Positions 17,665-27,223 are shown, counted from the first letter of the stretch. The stretch: 64,000 bases of DNA from Paraburkholderia madseniana (GCF_009690905.1 NZ_VOSW01000003.1:60762-124761); one strand, 5' to 3'. Notes: generated from the sequence alone by a model not told the origin. Translations and numbers: made by a program.

Positions 17665-19093
17665 CAGGAAGATAGCGCGCATGTCGCGCGGCGATGTCGT
17701 CCTGCTCGCCCTCCGCCTGGAGCTTCGCCATCGCATACGCACGGGTCGATTCGGACAGGCGGTACCTCGCCACTGGACCTTCGAATTCAACGCCGACAAG
17801 CGATTTTGCGACCAGCTCGCCAATGCTGCCGATCGCGTTCGCCACCGTGTACGCCTCATCGCACACGACCGCGCACATCGCCTCGAACGTAAAGGCGTCG
17901 CCGAATACCGCGAGACGCCGGAACAGCGACCGGGCGTTCTGATCGAGTATCGCGAAGCTCCAGTCGAACGTTGCCCGCAGGGTCTGATGGCGCGGCAGCG
18001 CGGTCCGGTAGCCGCCCGCCAGAATCGCCATGCGATCGTCCAGCCGGCGATGCACGCCTTCCACGCCGAGCGCGACGACGCGCGCCGCCGCGAGCTCGAT
18101 CGCCAGCGGAATGCCGTCAAGCCGACGGCAAATCTCGCCGACGAGCTGGAGTTCCGTGCTGTCGCTGCCCACTTTCCCTTGCAATGAATTGGCGTGCCGC
18201 AGAAACAGATTTACCGCCGAACACCGCAGGATGTCCGCATCGGTGGAGTGAGGCGGCGGCACATCCAGTGGTTCAACCCGAAACACCGTCTCGGGCATGA
18301 TGCGCAGCGGTTCTCTGCTCGTGACGAGCACCCGGAGCGCATCGTTGCCGGCAACCAGTGCTTCGACGATGTGCGCCATGATGCCGATCACATGCTCCGC
18401 GTTATCGAGTACAAGCAGTCTGCGCTGCCGGGCCAGAGCCGCCACCACCTGCTCGACATCGACTCGCGGATCGGGCACGGACAGCCCGCAGCGCTCCACG
18501 ATGGCGCGGAGCACGGCCTCCTCGGTGGTCAACTGGGCCAGTTCGACAAAACAGACGGGCTCCTCAAAGTCCGCCGAGCTATGGTGTGCTGCTTCGACAG
18601 CGACGGTCGTTTTGCCAATGCCGCCGGCGCCCACCAGCGTCAACACAGGTGTCTGTTCCAGCAGCGCACGGATTTGCCTGACCGCGAGGTCGCGCCCCAG
18701 CAGGCGGGATTTAGGCGGCGGCAGACGGCTAGCACGCAACGCCTGCGAGCCGGATGCCCGTATGCCGGATGCCCGTACGCCGGCTTCGTCGGACAGGGCG
18801 TTTCTCCGGCGCTGGCGAAGCTGATACCCGCGCCCGGGCACGGTGAGAATCAGATCCCGGTCCTGACCGAGTACTTTGCGCAGTGCGGACAGATGGACCT
18901 GAATGTTGTTTTCTTCGACGATGGTGTCCGGCCAGACGATATTCATCAACTCGTCTTTCGTGACGAGACGACCATCGGCGGAAGCCACGGCGGCAAGGAT
19001 GTCGAAAGCGCGGGACCCGAGCTGAACGGTTTCGCCGTTCAGCTGCAGCATGCGCATCTCGAGATCGATCTGAAAGCGGCCTAATTCGATCAT
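17642..19093 (-). CDS. Winged-helix / STAND ATPase transcriptional regulator (paralogue 1)
   Basis: A 483-residue regulator. Residues 1-95 are an OmpR/PhoB-type winged helix without a receiver (VQLGSRAFDIL, TKDELMNIVWP, VHLSALRKVLG, VPGRGYQL). A linker follows, then an NB-ARC-like P-loop ATPase with Walker A GAGGIGKT at 155-162, LLVLDNAEHV, LVTSREPLR and the downstream RRLDGIPLAIELAAARV and RLDDRMAILAGGYRT motifs. It belongs to the predicted-ATPase group that uses nucleotide state to switch a DNA-binding domain; the ligand is unknown. It is short because it has no C-terminal repeat region. Start 19093 matches the start of the paralogues (MIELGRF); an ATG at 19189 would add 32 residues. It is convergent with the giant kinase, sharing 23 bp at the 3' ends. 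A tandem 15-bp repeat lies in the linker. Confidence 0.88.
   Translation of the reverse strand: MIELGRFQIDLEMRMLQLNGETVQLGSRAFDILAAVASADGRLVTKDELMNIVWPDTIVEENNIQVHLSALRKVLGQDRDLILTVPGRGYQLRQRRRNALSDEAGVRASGIRASGSQALRASRLPPPKSRLLGRDLAVRQIRALLEQTPVLTLVGAGGIGKTTVAVEAAHHSSADFEEPVCFVELAQLTTEEAVLRAIVERCGLSVPDPRVDVEQVVAALARQRRLLVLDNAEHVIGIMAHIVEALVAGNDALRVLVTSREPLRIMPETVFRVEPLDVPPPHSTDADILRCSAVNLFLRHANSLQGKVGSDSTELQLVGEICRRLDGIPLAIELAAARVVALGVEGVHRRLDDRMAILAGGYRTALPRHQTLRATFDWSFAILDQNARSLFRRLAVFGDAFTFEAMCAVVCDEAYTVANAIGSIGELVAKSLVGVEFEGPVARYRLSESTRAYAMAKLQAEGEQDDIAARHARYLPATRQSAA
18749..18778 (-). repeat. Two-copy 15-bp tandem repeat in the linker of the regulator
   Basis: Units at 18749-18763 and 18764-18778 differ only at the last base. 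They are in frame and code for a repeated RASG-type pentapeptide in the linker between the winged helix and the ATPase. This looks like replication slippage changing linker length without breaking the gene. Confidence 0.7.
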
Positions 19094-19328
19094 GACTTTT
19101 TCAGGTTCAGGAGCAGTGAGCGAGTCACGGAAAAGATCTTGCGTGCCGGCGGCGCGGGGGAGGCGGTCGCGGGCGCCGGAGCTTGGCATGCTCGAAAGTA
19201 CCGCGCCATGATTTATGTGTCTTGCATGTAAGTGCGATGCTTTGTAGGAAAGTCTATGGGCGCAGCCGGGGTGACCCTCGCCCGGTCGAGCTACCTTCCG
19301 ATCAAGCCGCGAAGAGCCGATGGCCTGT

Positions 19329-20243
19329 TCAGATTCCGGTCTGTCTGCGCCACGTGCCCGGCGGCGTGCCGACCAGTTGCGAGAAGGTTCGCGTGAAGTG
19401 GCTTTGATCGGAGAAACCGCATGCGATGGCGATGTCCGACAGGGACGAGTCGGAATGCCTGAGCAACTCGCGCGCGCGATCGATGCGTTGCTCTAGCAGC
19501 CATTGATGCGGTGTGCGATGCGTGGTTTCGCGAAACGCCCGGATGAAGTAGCTGCGCGACAGGTTGCAGGCGCTCGCGATCTCACCCAGCGAAACGTTGC
19601 CCTGCGTCTTCGCAAGCAGCATGTCTTTGGCGCGCGCTTCGTGCAGACTCGAGAGCCGCGGGCTTTTCCTGTTTGACGGGGCCGGCGCATTGCGATACTG
19701 GTCGAGCAGATGGGTTCCGATCGTCACGCCCAGTTGCTCGACGAAGAGTGGGCTTGCCTCGCTCTGGCTATCCAGTGTCAGCGCCAATACTTGCGCGAGG
19801 TGGCCGAAGATCGGGTCCTTGCGGCCCGCCGGCGACGAGAAGCCCTCGATGGACGCGCCGTTTCGCTCATAGCAGGCGTTGGCGATAAAAGCGCGCGACA
19901 GCTCCACTAGCACGAAATCGAAAACGCCATGCAAGTCGGCCCGGTAGTCTTCTTCGAAATTACGTATGTAGACCGAATCTTTTTCGAAGTCCTGCGACGC
20001 AGACCGGTTCCCTGAAAAAATCCGCCTGCGATGGCCCGCCGCCAGCGAAACGCCGATCAGGAAGCCGCGATCCGAAGCCGGGGTTGCAACTTCACTGGTC
20101 TTCTCGTGGCGCCTGCATTTGCGATAAAACGTGAATTCACCCGTGTTGAGTTCCAGGTCCTTGTGCAACTGATTCGAAAGACAACCCAGCGAGTCCTTCT
20201 GCCGCGCTACCGTGGCGGTGGCCGTTTCCGCACCGTTAAACAT
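19329..20243 (-). CDS. AraC-family transcriptional regulator
   Basis: A 304-residue regulator. The C-terminal 100 residues form the AraC/XylS double helix-turn-helix (VSLGEIASACNLSRSYFIRAFRE, then LSDIAIACGFSDQSHFTRTFSQLVGTPPGTWRR). The N-terminal 200 residues are a less conserved ligand or dimer domain. The start at 20243 has a strong GGAGG 9 nt upstream on the minus strand. It lies between the STAND regulator and a LysR remnant, all on the same strand, so its target is not evident; AraC proteins often act on distant promoters or on their own. I see nothing broken in it. Confidence 0.9.
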   Translation of the reverse strand: MFNGAETATATVARQKDSLGCLSNQLHKDLELNTGEFTFYRKCRRHEKTSEVATPASDRGFLIGVSLAAGHRRRIFSGNRSASQDFEKDSVYIRNFEEDYRADLHGVFDFVLVELSRAFIANACYERNGASIEGFSSPAGRKDPIFGHLAQVLALTLDSQSEASPLFVEQLGVTIGTHLLDQYRNAPAPSNRKSPRLSSLHEARAKDMLLAKTQGNVSLGEIASACNLSRSYFIRAFRETTHRTPHQWLLEQRIDRARELLRHSDSSLSDIAIACGFSDQSHFTRTFSQLVGTPPGTWRRQTGI

Positions 20244-20435
20244 GATCCGTCACCTCCGTTCGTCGCGCTACAGTCGCGCCAGTTCGCTTTGCCAAAAGCT
20301 GGAGAGGGTGATAATCAGCATTGCAGCGCGATTATCTCGGAAATGTCGGCGTCATTTATTAATTTTCGTTCAGGTTCGGCGGGTCGGCGATCAGATGATT
20401 TATTTCCTTCAACTTGCTTTCGATGGCGGCGAGGA

Positions 20436-21115
20436 TCAGGCTTGCAGCTCTGCTTGGGGTTGCTCGGATGAGTGATCAGATGCATCGACGGCCGCCAGAT
20501 TCTCAATCCGCAGATCGAGTTTTTCCTTTAACGACACGGTCAGGAATTCAACGAACGTCTTTATCTTCGCGTCGACGAATCGACGGGAAGGATATATGAC
20601 AAAAACGTTGATTGTTTGCAGCGGGTACTCGGGAAATAGCTGAACGAGTTTTCCCTCTTTAATATCCTCCACCACCGAATAAGTGGGTACCGCGCCGACC
20701 CCGGCGCCCGCAAGCAGCGCGACTCTGAGCGCCTGCATGTTGTTGACCACGAATTGCCCGGCTAGCTCCGCGCTGGCAGTGGCATGTCCGGCAATCTCAG
20801 CAAGCCATCCGGAGGGCGGATCGAAGCTCGAACTGGTGTGCATGAGCGTGTGCTGAGGCAGGTCGTTCACCGTGGCAATGGGATGCCGTGCGAGATAGTC
20901 CGGAGCCGCGACCAGCGTGCGCTCGCAGCGTCCTATGAGCTTGCTCACATTGCGAGAGTCCGGCAGCGCCGACGCGGACACGATCGACACATCGAACTCG
21001 TCCTCGACCAGATTCGCCATGCGTGGCAGCAGTTTCAGATCGACAGAGACGGCCGGGAAGGCCTGCCGGTCTCCGCGACCCGCGAGAACACGCGCATGCT
21101 GAAAATCTTGTCCAT
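20436..21115 (-). pseudogene. LysR regulator with internal out-of-frame deletion
   Basis: Reading from an ATG at 21115 preceded by AAGGAG, the protein begins MDKIFSMRVFSRVAETG, the classical LysR N-terminus, and then breaks into a stop within 11 codons. In another frame from about 21065 the sequence resumes as VSVDLKLLPRMANLVEDEFDVSIV and continues through a normal LysR effector domain to 20436. About 90-100 codons are missing, covering the rest of the helix-turn-helix, the linker helix and the start of the effector domain, and the frame is shifted. A 194-residue open frame from 21020 remains, but it has no DNA-binding domain. The gene is almost certainly dead as a regulator. Confidence 0.85.
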
Positions 21116-21365
21116 AGCCGCTTAACTCCTTAACCTCTGGATCCGGTTGAACTGGGCAACACGTCTTGCCTGATGTGAAGACAATACGATCAGCAACGAG
21201 ATCGCGCCATCCCTACATACTGGTGCCGCACTCATCAATGCATTCACGCCGTTCATCCGCGCGTATAGGGGGGAGCAGGGGTTGGGAGGATTTCTACGGA
21301 AGCGCCGGAACGCCGGACCGCCGGATCAGGCGTGCGCCCTCCATGGCAGTGGAAGGCGATGCGCG

Positions 21366-22499
21366 TCAGATCTTCAGCAGTTGTGCCGCATTGCCGCCAA
21401 GAATCAGATTCTTTTGCTCCGGCGGCAATTCAAGACGATCCAGGAACCTGACCGGCTGCTCATAACCCATATCGAAGCAATAGTCGCTGCCGAGTACCAG
21501 TCTGTCGATGCCGATGTTCTGAATCAGAAAGTCCAGCACCGGTCCGGAATGCGAGACCGTGTCATAGCTGAAACGGCGCAGGTAGCTGCTCGGCTTTTGC
21601 GCCAGCCGCCGTGTTTCCGGACGTACCGTCCAGCCCGCGTCGATGCGTCCCATCAGGATCGGCAACGCGCCACCGGCGTGCGGCAAGGTAATGCGCAACT
21701 TCGGATGACGGTCCATCACACCGCCGAGTATCAGGTGCGAACCGGCGATCGCGGTGTCGAACGGGTTGCCCAGCAGGTTGCTCAGATAGAAGTCGCCCAG
21801 CCGCGAGCCGCCAACCGTCTGCTGCGGATGCAGAAACACCGGCAGATCCAGTTGCTCGATGCGTGCGAAGACCGGTTCGAACAAGGGATCGTCAAGATCC
21901 CGGTTGTTGATGTTGGTCCCCATGTAGACCCCGCGGACACCCGGCAACTCGGACGCGCGTTCGAGCTCGTCGATCGCGTCGTGCGGATTGAGCATCGGCA
22001 GTGTTGCCAGCACCACGAAGCGAGTCGGATGCTGCAGATGGACGCCGGATGCCGCTGCGTTCCACGTCGTCGCAAGCTTGGCATTGAAGGACCGGTCGGC
22101 CCAGTAGGCCATCGGCACGCTCAATGAAAGCGCCTGCATGTCGACCCCGGACGCATCCATGTCCGCGAGCCGCTCGTCGATCTTGATGAACTTGAGCGGC
22201 AGCGGTCCCAGTCCGCCGGCCGGTGTCAGGAAGCTGAAGCTGCTGGCGTCGCGGGTGAACTTGCCGCCGAACTTCTGTCCCTCGCCGCCTACCAGGTCGC
22301 AGTAGCTCTCCGGGTAGTAGTGAGCGTGAATGTCGATCGATCTGACGGTGCCCGCTGCGCCTGCGGTCACCACGCTGCCGGCGGCGGGCCCGGTGGCCGT
22401 GGCTGACGCCGGCAGTGCCGATGCGAGGCCGCCGGCAAGCGCGGCCATCGTCCCGAGCAGCTTGCGGCGTTTCGGCGAAACACAACACATACAATCCAT
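21366..22499 (-). CDS. ACMSD-like amidohydrolase (amidohydrolase_2) with Tat-type signal
   Basis: A 377-residue metal-dependent barrel protein. The N-terminus has SPKRRKLLG followed by a hydrophobic stretch ending ALPASATA, which looks like a twin-arginine signal, so export of the folded enzyme is possible. Metal ligands are HAH at 58-60 (SIDIHAHYYPE), the His in FLHPQQT, the His in LPHAGG and the Asp in LGSDYCFD. This family includes aminocarboxymuconate-semialdehyde decarboxylase and related non-oxidative decarboxylases and hydrolases. It is last in a minus-strand operon after an ActP-type symporter (29-bp gap) and a flavoprotein hydroxylase, so breakdown of a ring-cleavage product is plausible. 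The start at 22499 follows AAGGAG. The substrate is unknown. Confidence 0.85.
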   Translation of the reverse strand: MDCMCCVSPKRRKLLGTMAALAGGLASALPASATATGPAAGSVVTAGAAGTVRSIDIHAHYYPESYCDLVGGEGQKFGGKFTRDASSFSFLTPAGGLGPLPLKFIKIDERLADMDASGVDMQALSLSVPMAYWADRSFNAKLATTWNAAASGVHLQHPTRFVVLATLPMLNPHDAIDELERASELPGVRGVYMGTNINNRDLDDPLFEPVFARIEQLDLPVFLHPQQTVGGSRLGDFYLSNLLGNPFDTAIAGSHLILGGVMDRHPKLRITLPHAGGALPILMGRIDAGWTVRPETRRLAQKPSSYLRRFSYDTVSHSGPVLDFLIQNIGIDRLVLGSDYCFDMGYEQPVRFLDRLELPPEQKNLILGGNAAQLLKI

Positions 22500-22528
22500 G
22501 AATCGGTCTCCTTTGTCTGCTTTTAGCA

Positions 22529-24187
22529 TTACCCTTGTTTCACCATGCCGAGCTCGCAGTCGACGAGCTGGTTGCCGTACAGCGCACGTTCGTGCGCGCC
22601 ACGCGGCGAGCGGTCGGTGATCGAGAAAAAGAACACACCGGCGAAGGCAACGATCATCGAGAAGAGCGCCGGGTATTCGTACGGGTAGATCGCATGTGCG
22701 TGTCCAAGCACCTGCACCCAGACTGTCGGGCTAAGAATCGTCAAGGTCACCGCCGTGATCAACCCGAGCGAGCCGCCGAGCACCGCGCCTCGCGTGGTCA
22801 GGCCGCGCCAGTAAATCGAAAGAAGCAACACCGGAAAGTTTGAGCTGGCCGCAATCGAGAAAGTCAGGCTGACGATGAACGCGATGTTCTGCTTCTCGAA
22901 GGCAATGCCCAGCAGAATCGCGAGCACGCCGAGCACAAGCGTGGTGATCCGCGACACGTGCAGTTCTTCGCGGTCCGTGGCGGCACCGCGGCGAATCACA
23001 TTCGCGTACAGATCATGCGAGACCGCCGAGGAACCGGCGAGCGTCAGACCCGCGACGACGGCGAGAATTGTCGAGAAGGCGACCGCGCAGATGAAGCCGA
23101 GAAACACGTTGCCGCCTACTGCATGCGCGAGATGGATGGCCACCATATTCACGCCGCCGATCACCGCGCCGGAGGCCGTGTGATAGTGCGGATCGGTCGC
23201 GACCAGCGCAATCGTGCCGAAGCCGATGATGATGATCAGGGCGTAGCCGATGCCGACAATGCCCGTCGCGTACAGAATGCTTTTTCTGGCGGCCTTCGCG
23301 TCGCCGACCGTGAAAAAGCGCATCAGGATGTGCGGCAATCCGGCCGTGCCGAAGATCAACGCCAGGCCGAGCGAGACGGCGGAAACCGGGTCCGACACGA
23401 GGCCGCCCGGCCGCATGATCGCGGCATGCTTCGGATGGGCGAGGATCGCCTGCGCGAAGAGGGCATTCAGACTGAAGCCGAAGTGACTGAGCACCATAAG
23501 CGCCATGAAGGCGGCGCCCGCCAGCAGCAAGGCTGCCTTGATGATCTGAATCCATGTCGTGGCGAGCATGCCGCCGAAAAACACGTACACCACCATCAGT
23601 ACGCCGACCATGACGACCGCAATCGTATAGTTGAAACCGAACAGCAATTCGACGAGCTTGCCGGCGCCGACCATCTGGGAGACGAGATAGAGCAGCACGA
23701 TGACGATCGAGCTCGAGGCGGCGAAGGCGCGGATCGGCCGCTGTTGCAGTCGATAGGACACCACGTCGGCCAGCGTATAGCGCCCGAGATTGCGCAGCGG
23801 CTCGGCAATCAGAAAAAGAATGATGGGCCAGCTGGCGAGAAAGCCGATCGAATAGATCAGGCCGTCATAGCCGCTCGTGAAAACCAGCGCGGAAATGCCG
23901 AGCAGCGAAGCGGCGGACATATAGTCGCCGGCGATCGCCCAGCCGTTCTGGAGGGCCGTGATCTTGCCACCGGCCGCATAGTGGTCGGAAACGCTATGGT
24001 TCTTTTTTGCCGCCCAGCGGGTGATGAAGAGCGTCGAGGCGACGAACAGCAGGAACATGCCGATCGCGATCGGATTGTGCGAGCGCGCCGGTGCTGCGGT
24101 TTCGGCGGCGAAGGCGGGCAGGGCGGTGAGGGCACCGATCAGTGCCGCGCTCAACAACCGGCCATGCCATAGAGGATTGCGTTTCAT
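22529..24187 (-). CDS. actP: ActP-type sodium:solute symporter (SSS family)
   Basis: A 552-residue inner-membrane protein with a cleavable-looking N-terminus ([13 protein letters not shown]) and about 13 transmembrane helices. Family hallmarks are [45 protein letters not shown] and [14 protein letters not shown]. ActP in E. coli carries acetate and other short monocarboxylates with Na+ or H+. Here the gene overlaps an upstream DUF485 gene by 4 bp (the usual yjcH-actP pairing) and lies within a catabolic operon, so the carried solute is probably a carboxylate of that pathway. Symbol by family only. Confidence 0.92.
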   Translation of the reverse strand: MKRNPLWHGRLLSAALIGALTALPAFAAETAAPARSHNPIAIGMFLLFVASTLFITRWAAKKNHSVSDHYAAGGKITALQNGWAIAGDYMSAASLLGISALVFTSGYDGLIYSIGFLASWPIILFLIAEPLRNLGRYTLADVVSYRLQQRPIRAFAASSSIVIVLLYLVSQMVGAGKLVELLFGFNYTIAVVMVGVLMVVYVFFGGMLATTWIQIIKAALLLAGAAFMALMVLSHFGFSLNALFAQAILAHPKHAAIMRPGGLVSDPVSAVSLGLALIFGTAGLPHILMRFFTVGDAKAARKSILYATGIVGIGYALIIIIGFGTIALVATDPHYHTASGAVIGGVNMVAIHLAHAVGGNVFLGFICAVAFSTILAVVAGLTLAGSSAVSHDLYANVIRRGAATDREELHVSRITTLVLGVLAILLGIAFEKQNIAFIVSLTFSIAASSNFPVLLLSIYWRGLTTRGAVLGGSLGLITAVTLTILSPTVWVQVLGHAHAIYPYEYPALFSMIVAFAGVFFFSITDRSPRGAHERALYGNQLVDCELGMVKQG

Positions 24188-24546
24188 TGCCGTGCTCCTT
24201 GCCGGATTTCATTCACGGCGCGGTCCTGGGCGGTATTGGCGCGCGCGACATACACCGCGACCAGTACGAACGTAAAGACGAACATGCCGAAGCCGACCGG
24301 AATCCCCCACGTTGCCGGATAGCCGTCGACGATTGGCCGGCCGAGCAGCGCCGGTGCGAACGCAAGCGTGAGAATGAAGGCAAAGTACACAGCCAGCATC
24401 AGGATCGTGAGCGTCCACGAGAAGGTGCGTCGCGCTCGCACGAGTGCGCGAAAACGCGGATCGTCGAGCAGCGGATGTGCGGGGGGCGGCGGGTCGCTGA
24501 CGACGGGCTGCGCGCTCATCGGATAGGTTGGGGCGCTATGTTCCAC
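24184..24546 (-). CDS. DUF485 inner-membrane protein (YjcH-like)
   Basis: A 120-residue protein with a short polar proline-rich N-terminus (about 40 residues) and two hydrophobic helices, [18 protein letters not shown] and [15 protein letters not shown], typical of DUF485 proteins. These are nearly always encoded immediately before an ActP-type symporter, as here with an ATGA overlap, and are thought to assist it; no biochemical role is established. The start at 24546 has GGAG upstream on the minus strand. Confidence 0.9.
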   Translation of the reverse strand: MEHSAPTYPMSAQPVVSDPPPPAHPLLDDPRFRALVRARRTFSWTLTILMLAVYFAFILTLAFAPALLGRPIVDGYPATWGIPVGFGMFVFTFVLVAVYVARANTAQDRAVNEIRQGARQ

Positions 24547-24620
24547 TTTGTCTCCTTTCGAAACGGCTTCTTATCGGTGCTGCGACAGTTGATTGAACCC
24601 GCCGCAAGCACAACGAACAT

Positions 24621-25844
24621 TTAAAAGCGTGCGGGCACCGCGGTCTCGCGCATCACCGCATCGGGCGTGCGATAGCGCTCGGCCATTTCACGGTCGACCT
24701 CGTTTTTCAATTGCGCCTGCATGTAAGCGCCGAGATGGCGTGCGTGCTGGACGATGGCCGCGCCGACTTGCGTGCGCACGCGGCTGTACTCCGCAAGTGC
24801 TTCCTGAACGTCTGCGTAGCTCTTCAATGCGCTGACGAGCGCCATCGCGTCGCTCGCTGCCTTGGTGACGCCCATGCCGCAGTGCGGCCGCGCGACGAAC
24901 GCCGCGTCACCCAGCAAGGCCACCCGGCCGAACGCCATGTGCGGCACTTCGAGGTCGAAGATGGGTTGAAAGAGTGGTTGCGTCGATTTGGTCACCACCT
25001 CGCCGAATTGCGGCGCGAGCAGCGTGAGCGCCGCTTCTTCCATGTCGGCGAGCACCTCGCGGCGAATCAGCGTTGGCGGAATGCCGCCCACCCAGCGCTT
25101 GCCGGATTCATCGGTCAGCAGGTTGGGCAACTGGACGTCTTCGCTCGTCGCGCGATACCAGACGAAGTTGTAGCGGCGTTCACCCGGGGTCGTGCTGTTG
25201 CCCTGGCCGGCAACCGGATAGCCGAGAATCTGTTCGCGCGGTGGCAGGCAGAAGGCGAACTTGTCGAACAGCGCGTCGCGCGTTGCTCGCGACAGCGACG
25301 TTTCGTCGACCAGGCCGCGCCATGCGACATAGCCGGCATACTGAAGCTTCACGTCGGGCAGGAACCGCTCGCGAATCGCCGACTTGAAACCGTCCGCCGC
25401 AATGACAAGGTCCGCGCGCCATACCGTGCCGTCACTGAGCGACACGCTTGCCTGATCGGCTCCGTCTTCCACGGATACGACCGTGCCGCCGGCATGGTAG
25501 TGGACATCCGGGAGCGCGGCGCGCAGCACGTGATACATCTTGCCCCACGCAGTCAGGGTCTGCGGCAGTTCGCGCTCGGACAGCACCGCGCCGCTCTGCG
25601 CGAAGGTCACGCGCGACTGCACTTTGACGCCGATCGAGTCGTCGATTGCGATTCCCGCGGCAGTCATGGCGTCGAATAACTCGGGATGGGTGACGATGCC
25701 GGCGCCGCGGCCGGCCAGTTCTTCAGGAACGCGCTCGAAGATGTCGACATCCCAGCCGTTGCGCACCAGCAGATTGGCCGCAAACAGGCCGCCCAGCGAG
25801 CCACCGACGATGATCGCCTTTAAACGTGCGGAAGGATTGGCCAT
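24621..25844 (-). CDS. FAD-dependent aromatic hydroxylase (DHPH-like)
   Basis: A 407-residue class A flavoprotein monooxygenase. Seen in order are VGGSLGGLFAANLL (FAD Rossmann), GRGAGIVTHPELF, the DG motif LVIAADGFKS, YAGYVAWRGLVDE, and LLGDAAFVARPHCGMGVTKAA. The layout and the YAGYVAWRG segment link it to 2,6-dihydroxypyridine 3-monooxygenase and to the truncated paralogue at 1-1007. The ATG at 25844 follows TAGGAGAG and leaves only 2 bp after the VOC gene upstream, so the two are co-transcribed. It probably performs the ring-hydroxylation step of the operon that also carries the symporter and amidohydrolase. The substrate is unknown. Confidence 0.9.
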   Translation of the reverse strand: MANPSARLKAIIVGGSLGGLFAANLLVRNGWDVDIFERVPEELAGRGAGIVTHPELFDAMTAAGIAIDDSIGVKVQSRVTFAQSGAVLSERELPQTLTAWGKMYHVLRAALPDVHYHAGGTVVSVEDGADQASVSLSDGTVWRADLVIAADGFKSAIRERFLPDVKLQYAGYVAWRGLVDETSLSRATRDALFDKFAFCLPPREQILGYPVAGQGNSTTPGERRYNFVWYRATSEDVQLPNLLTDESGKRWVGGIPPTLIRREVLADMEEAALTLLAPQFGEVVTKSTQPLFQPIFDLEVPHMAFGRVALLGDAAFVARPHCGMGVTKAASDAMALVSALKSYADVQEALAEYSRVRTQVGAAIVQHARHLGAYMQAQLKNEVDREMAERYRTPDAVMRETAVPARF

Positions 25845-25846
25845 GC

Positions 25847-26332
25847 TTACTCTCCTACGATGATGGGTGCCCGATCGCCGGCCGGATGGGGGGCGGCCAG
25901 ACCGGTGAGTTCTTCGGCGGGGAAATTCAGTTCGATGGTCACGCCTGATGGGTCCTCGATAAACACCTGGTGCAGACCGAGGCTCGGCACCGTGCGATCG
26001 CGCCAGGCGACGCCTTCCGCTTGCAAGGTTTTCCACATGTCTTCGACACCCGTCGCGAGAAACGCGATGTGGTCGACCGTGCCGGTCCCGCTGGCGGGCA
26101 GTGCCTTGTCGCCGAGATAAGCGGTGAGCCCGGCGGGATTGTCCGGATCGACGCCAATGATGTGGACGGTGCCGAAGTCGGCCTCATCACCGCCCTTATA
26201 AAGCCATGCGCCCGGAAAATCGAAAGGCGGGCGGTAGCCCTGCTTGAAGCCGAGAATCCGCTCGTAGAAACGACAGGATTTCTCGAGATCCATCGTGCGG
26301 ATCGAGTAGTGCGCAAGTTTTGACACGGGCAT
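25847..26332 (-). CDS. VOC-family protein (glyoxalase/extradiol dioxygenase fold)
   Basis: A 161-residue single-unit VOC protein. The beta-alpha-beta repeats begin LAHYSIRTMDLEKSCRFYERILGF and VDHIAFLATGVEDMWKTL. Likely metal ligands are the His in AHYSI, the His in VDHIAF and the Glu in TIELNF. Relatives include glyoxalases, epimerases and small ring-cleaving dioxygenases. It is the first gene of the operon, 2 bp before the FAD hydroxylase, and its start lies 17 bp downstream of a 37-bp palindrome that probably binds the TetR protein encoded just upstream. Its role next to a hydroxylase could be cleavage or rearrangement of the hydroxylated product. Confidence 0.88.
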   Translation of the reverse strand: MPVSKLAHYSIRTMDLEKSCRFYERILGFKQGYRPPFDFPGAWLYKGGDEADFGTVHIIGVDPDNPAGLTAYLGDKALPASGTGTVDHIAFLATGVEDMWKTLQAEGVAWRDRTVPSLGLHQVFIEDPSGVTIELNFPAEELTGLAAPHPAGDRAPIIVGE

Positions 26333-26349
26333 AAGGAACTCCTACTATG

Positions 26350-26386
26350 CTATTTATCGATCGATTAGTGATCGATAGATAAATAG
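26350..26386. promoter_or_regulatory. 37-bp near-perfect palindrome, probable TetR operator
   Basis: Arms of 16 bp (26350-26365 and 26371-26386) flank the centre TAGTG. They match at all but one position: CTATTTATC, one mismatch, ATCGAT, then the reverse. Direct echoes of CCTACTAT lie just outside. It occupies the promoter/leader of the VOC gene (start 26332), 130 bp from the 3' end of the tetR-type gene. The length and symmetry fit one or two TetR dimers. A repressor here would block the whole catabolic operon. Confidence 0.75.
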
Positions 26387-26490
26387 TAGGCGAATTCATC
26401 GCCTGGAGAAAGCGGCGTGACGACGGTGTTTACCCTGGAAAATTCGCTGGAAAACGCAAAGGAGCGTTGCGCAATGGGCGATGAAGCAAG

Positions 26491-26512
26491 TGGCCGGCTG
26501 TGGTGCCGGCCA
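26491..26512 (-). terminator. Hairpin just after the tetR-type gene
   Basis: TGGCCGGC (26491-26498) pairs perfectly with GCCGGCCA (26505-26512) around a 6-nt loop. It starts 4 bp after the end of the TetR gene. There is no long T-run (CTTGCTTC follows on the minus strand), so it is a weak intrinsic terminator or a 3' stabilising stem. It separates the regulator message from the operon downstream. Confidence 0.5.
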
Positions 26513-26515
26513 GCG

Positions 26516-27223
26516 TCAGGCTTTGGTTTTGCTGGAAGCTTTCGGTGCGTGCTTGAGCGCTTCAGGCACGCCATTGAGGAAGGCGTCGACCTGGCGCGCG
26601 ATGTGGTCTTCAACGTTGTCGCTGACCGGCAGCCCGTAGATCCATTTCCGCACGCCGAGATAGAAGATGCTGGCGTGCAGGCTCCAGATCAGCTCCAGGT
26701 CGATGTCGCGCTGCTTCGTGCTGGTCGACGCCGGGAGATCATAAGCCGAGCGGATTTCCGCCATGACGGGCAGGAACACGCGTTCGCGCAGCCGCGACAG
26801 ATATTTGGAGTTGATGCCTTCGCGCGTCAAGCCGGCGAAGATGAAAATCCGGATCCATTCGCGCCGCAGGATCACGCCGGCGTACGCCGAGTAGAACCTG
26901 ACCATCCGTTCCTGGATCGGCACGGAGCGGTCTTTGATCAGGCATTCCCAACTCGTGTCCCATTGATAGACCTCTTCGTACACGCGGTCGATCAATGCTT
27001 CCTTGCTCGGAAAGTAGCGGTAGAGAAGCGGTTGTGTCACGCCGAGTTGGCGCGCGAGTTCGCGGGTGCTGCCCGAGAATCCGTGTGTGGCGAAGTGGTC
27101 GACGGCCTTCAGCACGATCTGGCGCTCACGCACTTCGGGGGCAAGGCGGCGCGTGATGCCCTTCTCGTTCTCATGCGCCTCGCTCTTCGACGCTGCGTCG
27201 ACCGTTGGTACTTTTCTCGGCAT
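26516..27223 (-). CDS. TetR-family transcriptional regulator
   Basis: A 235-residue regulator. The N-terminal helix-turn-helix is AVDHFATHGFSGSTRELARQLGVTQPLLYRYFPSKEAL (about residues 40-78), followed by an all-helical ligand domain. The ATG at 27223 (MPRKVPTVD) and one at 27259 are both possible; neither has a strong ribosome site. It is transcribed in the same direction as the catabolic operon starting at 26332 and divergently from the STAND regulator at 27550. The long palindrome before the operon is its likely operator. TetR proteins usually repress and release on binding a pathway compound; the inducer is unknown. Confidence 0.88.
   Translation of the reverse strand: MPRKVPTVDAASKSEAHENEKGITRRLAPEVRERQIVLKAVDHFATHGFSGSTRELARQLGVTQPLLYRYFPSKEALIDRVYEEVYQWDTSWECLIKDRSVPIQERMVRFYSAYAGVILRREWIRIFIFAGLTREGINSKYLSRLRERVFLPVMAEIRSAYDLPASTSTKQRDIDLELIWSLHASIFYLGVRKWIYGLPVSDNVEDHIARQVDAFLNGVPEALKHAPKASSKTKA

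Noticed and set aside
20436..21020. Intact short LysR-like gene
   Set aside because: The residual frame lacks any DNA-binding domain, and a LysR N-terminus with a ribosome site lies just upstream in another frame, so a deletion pseudogene explains it better.
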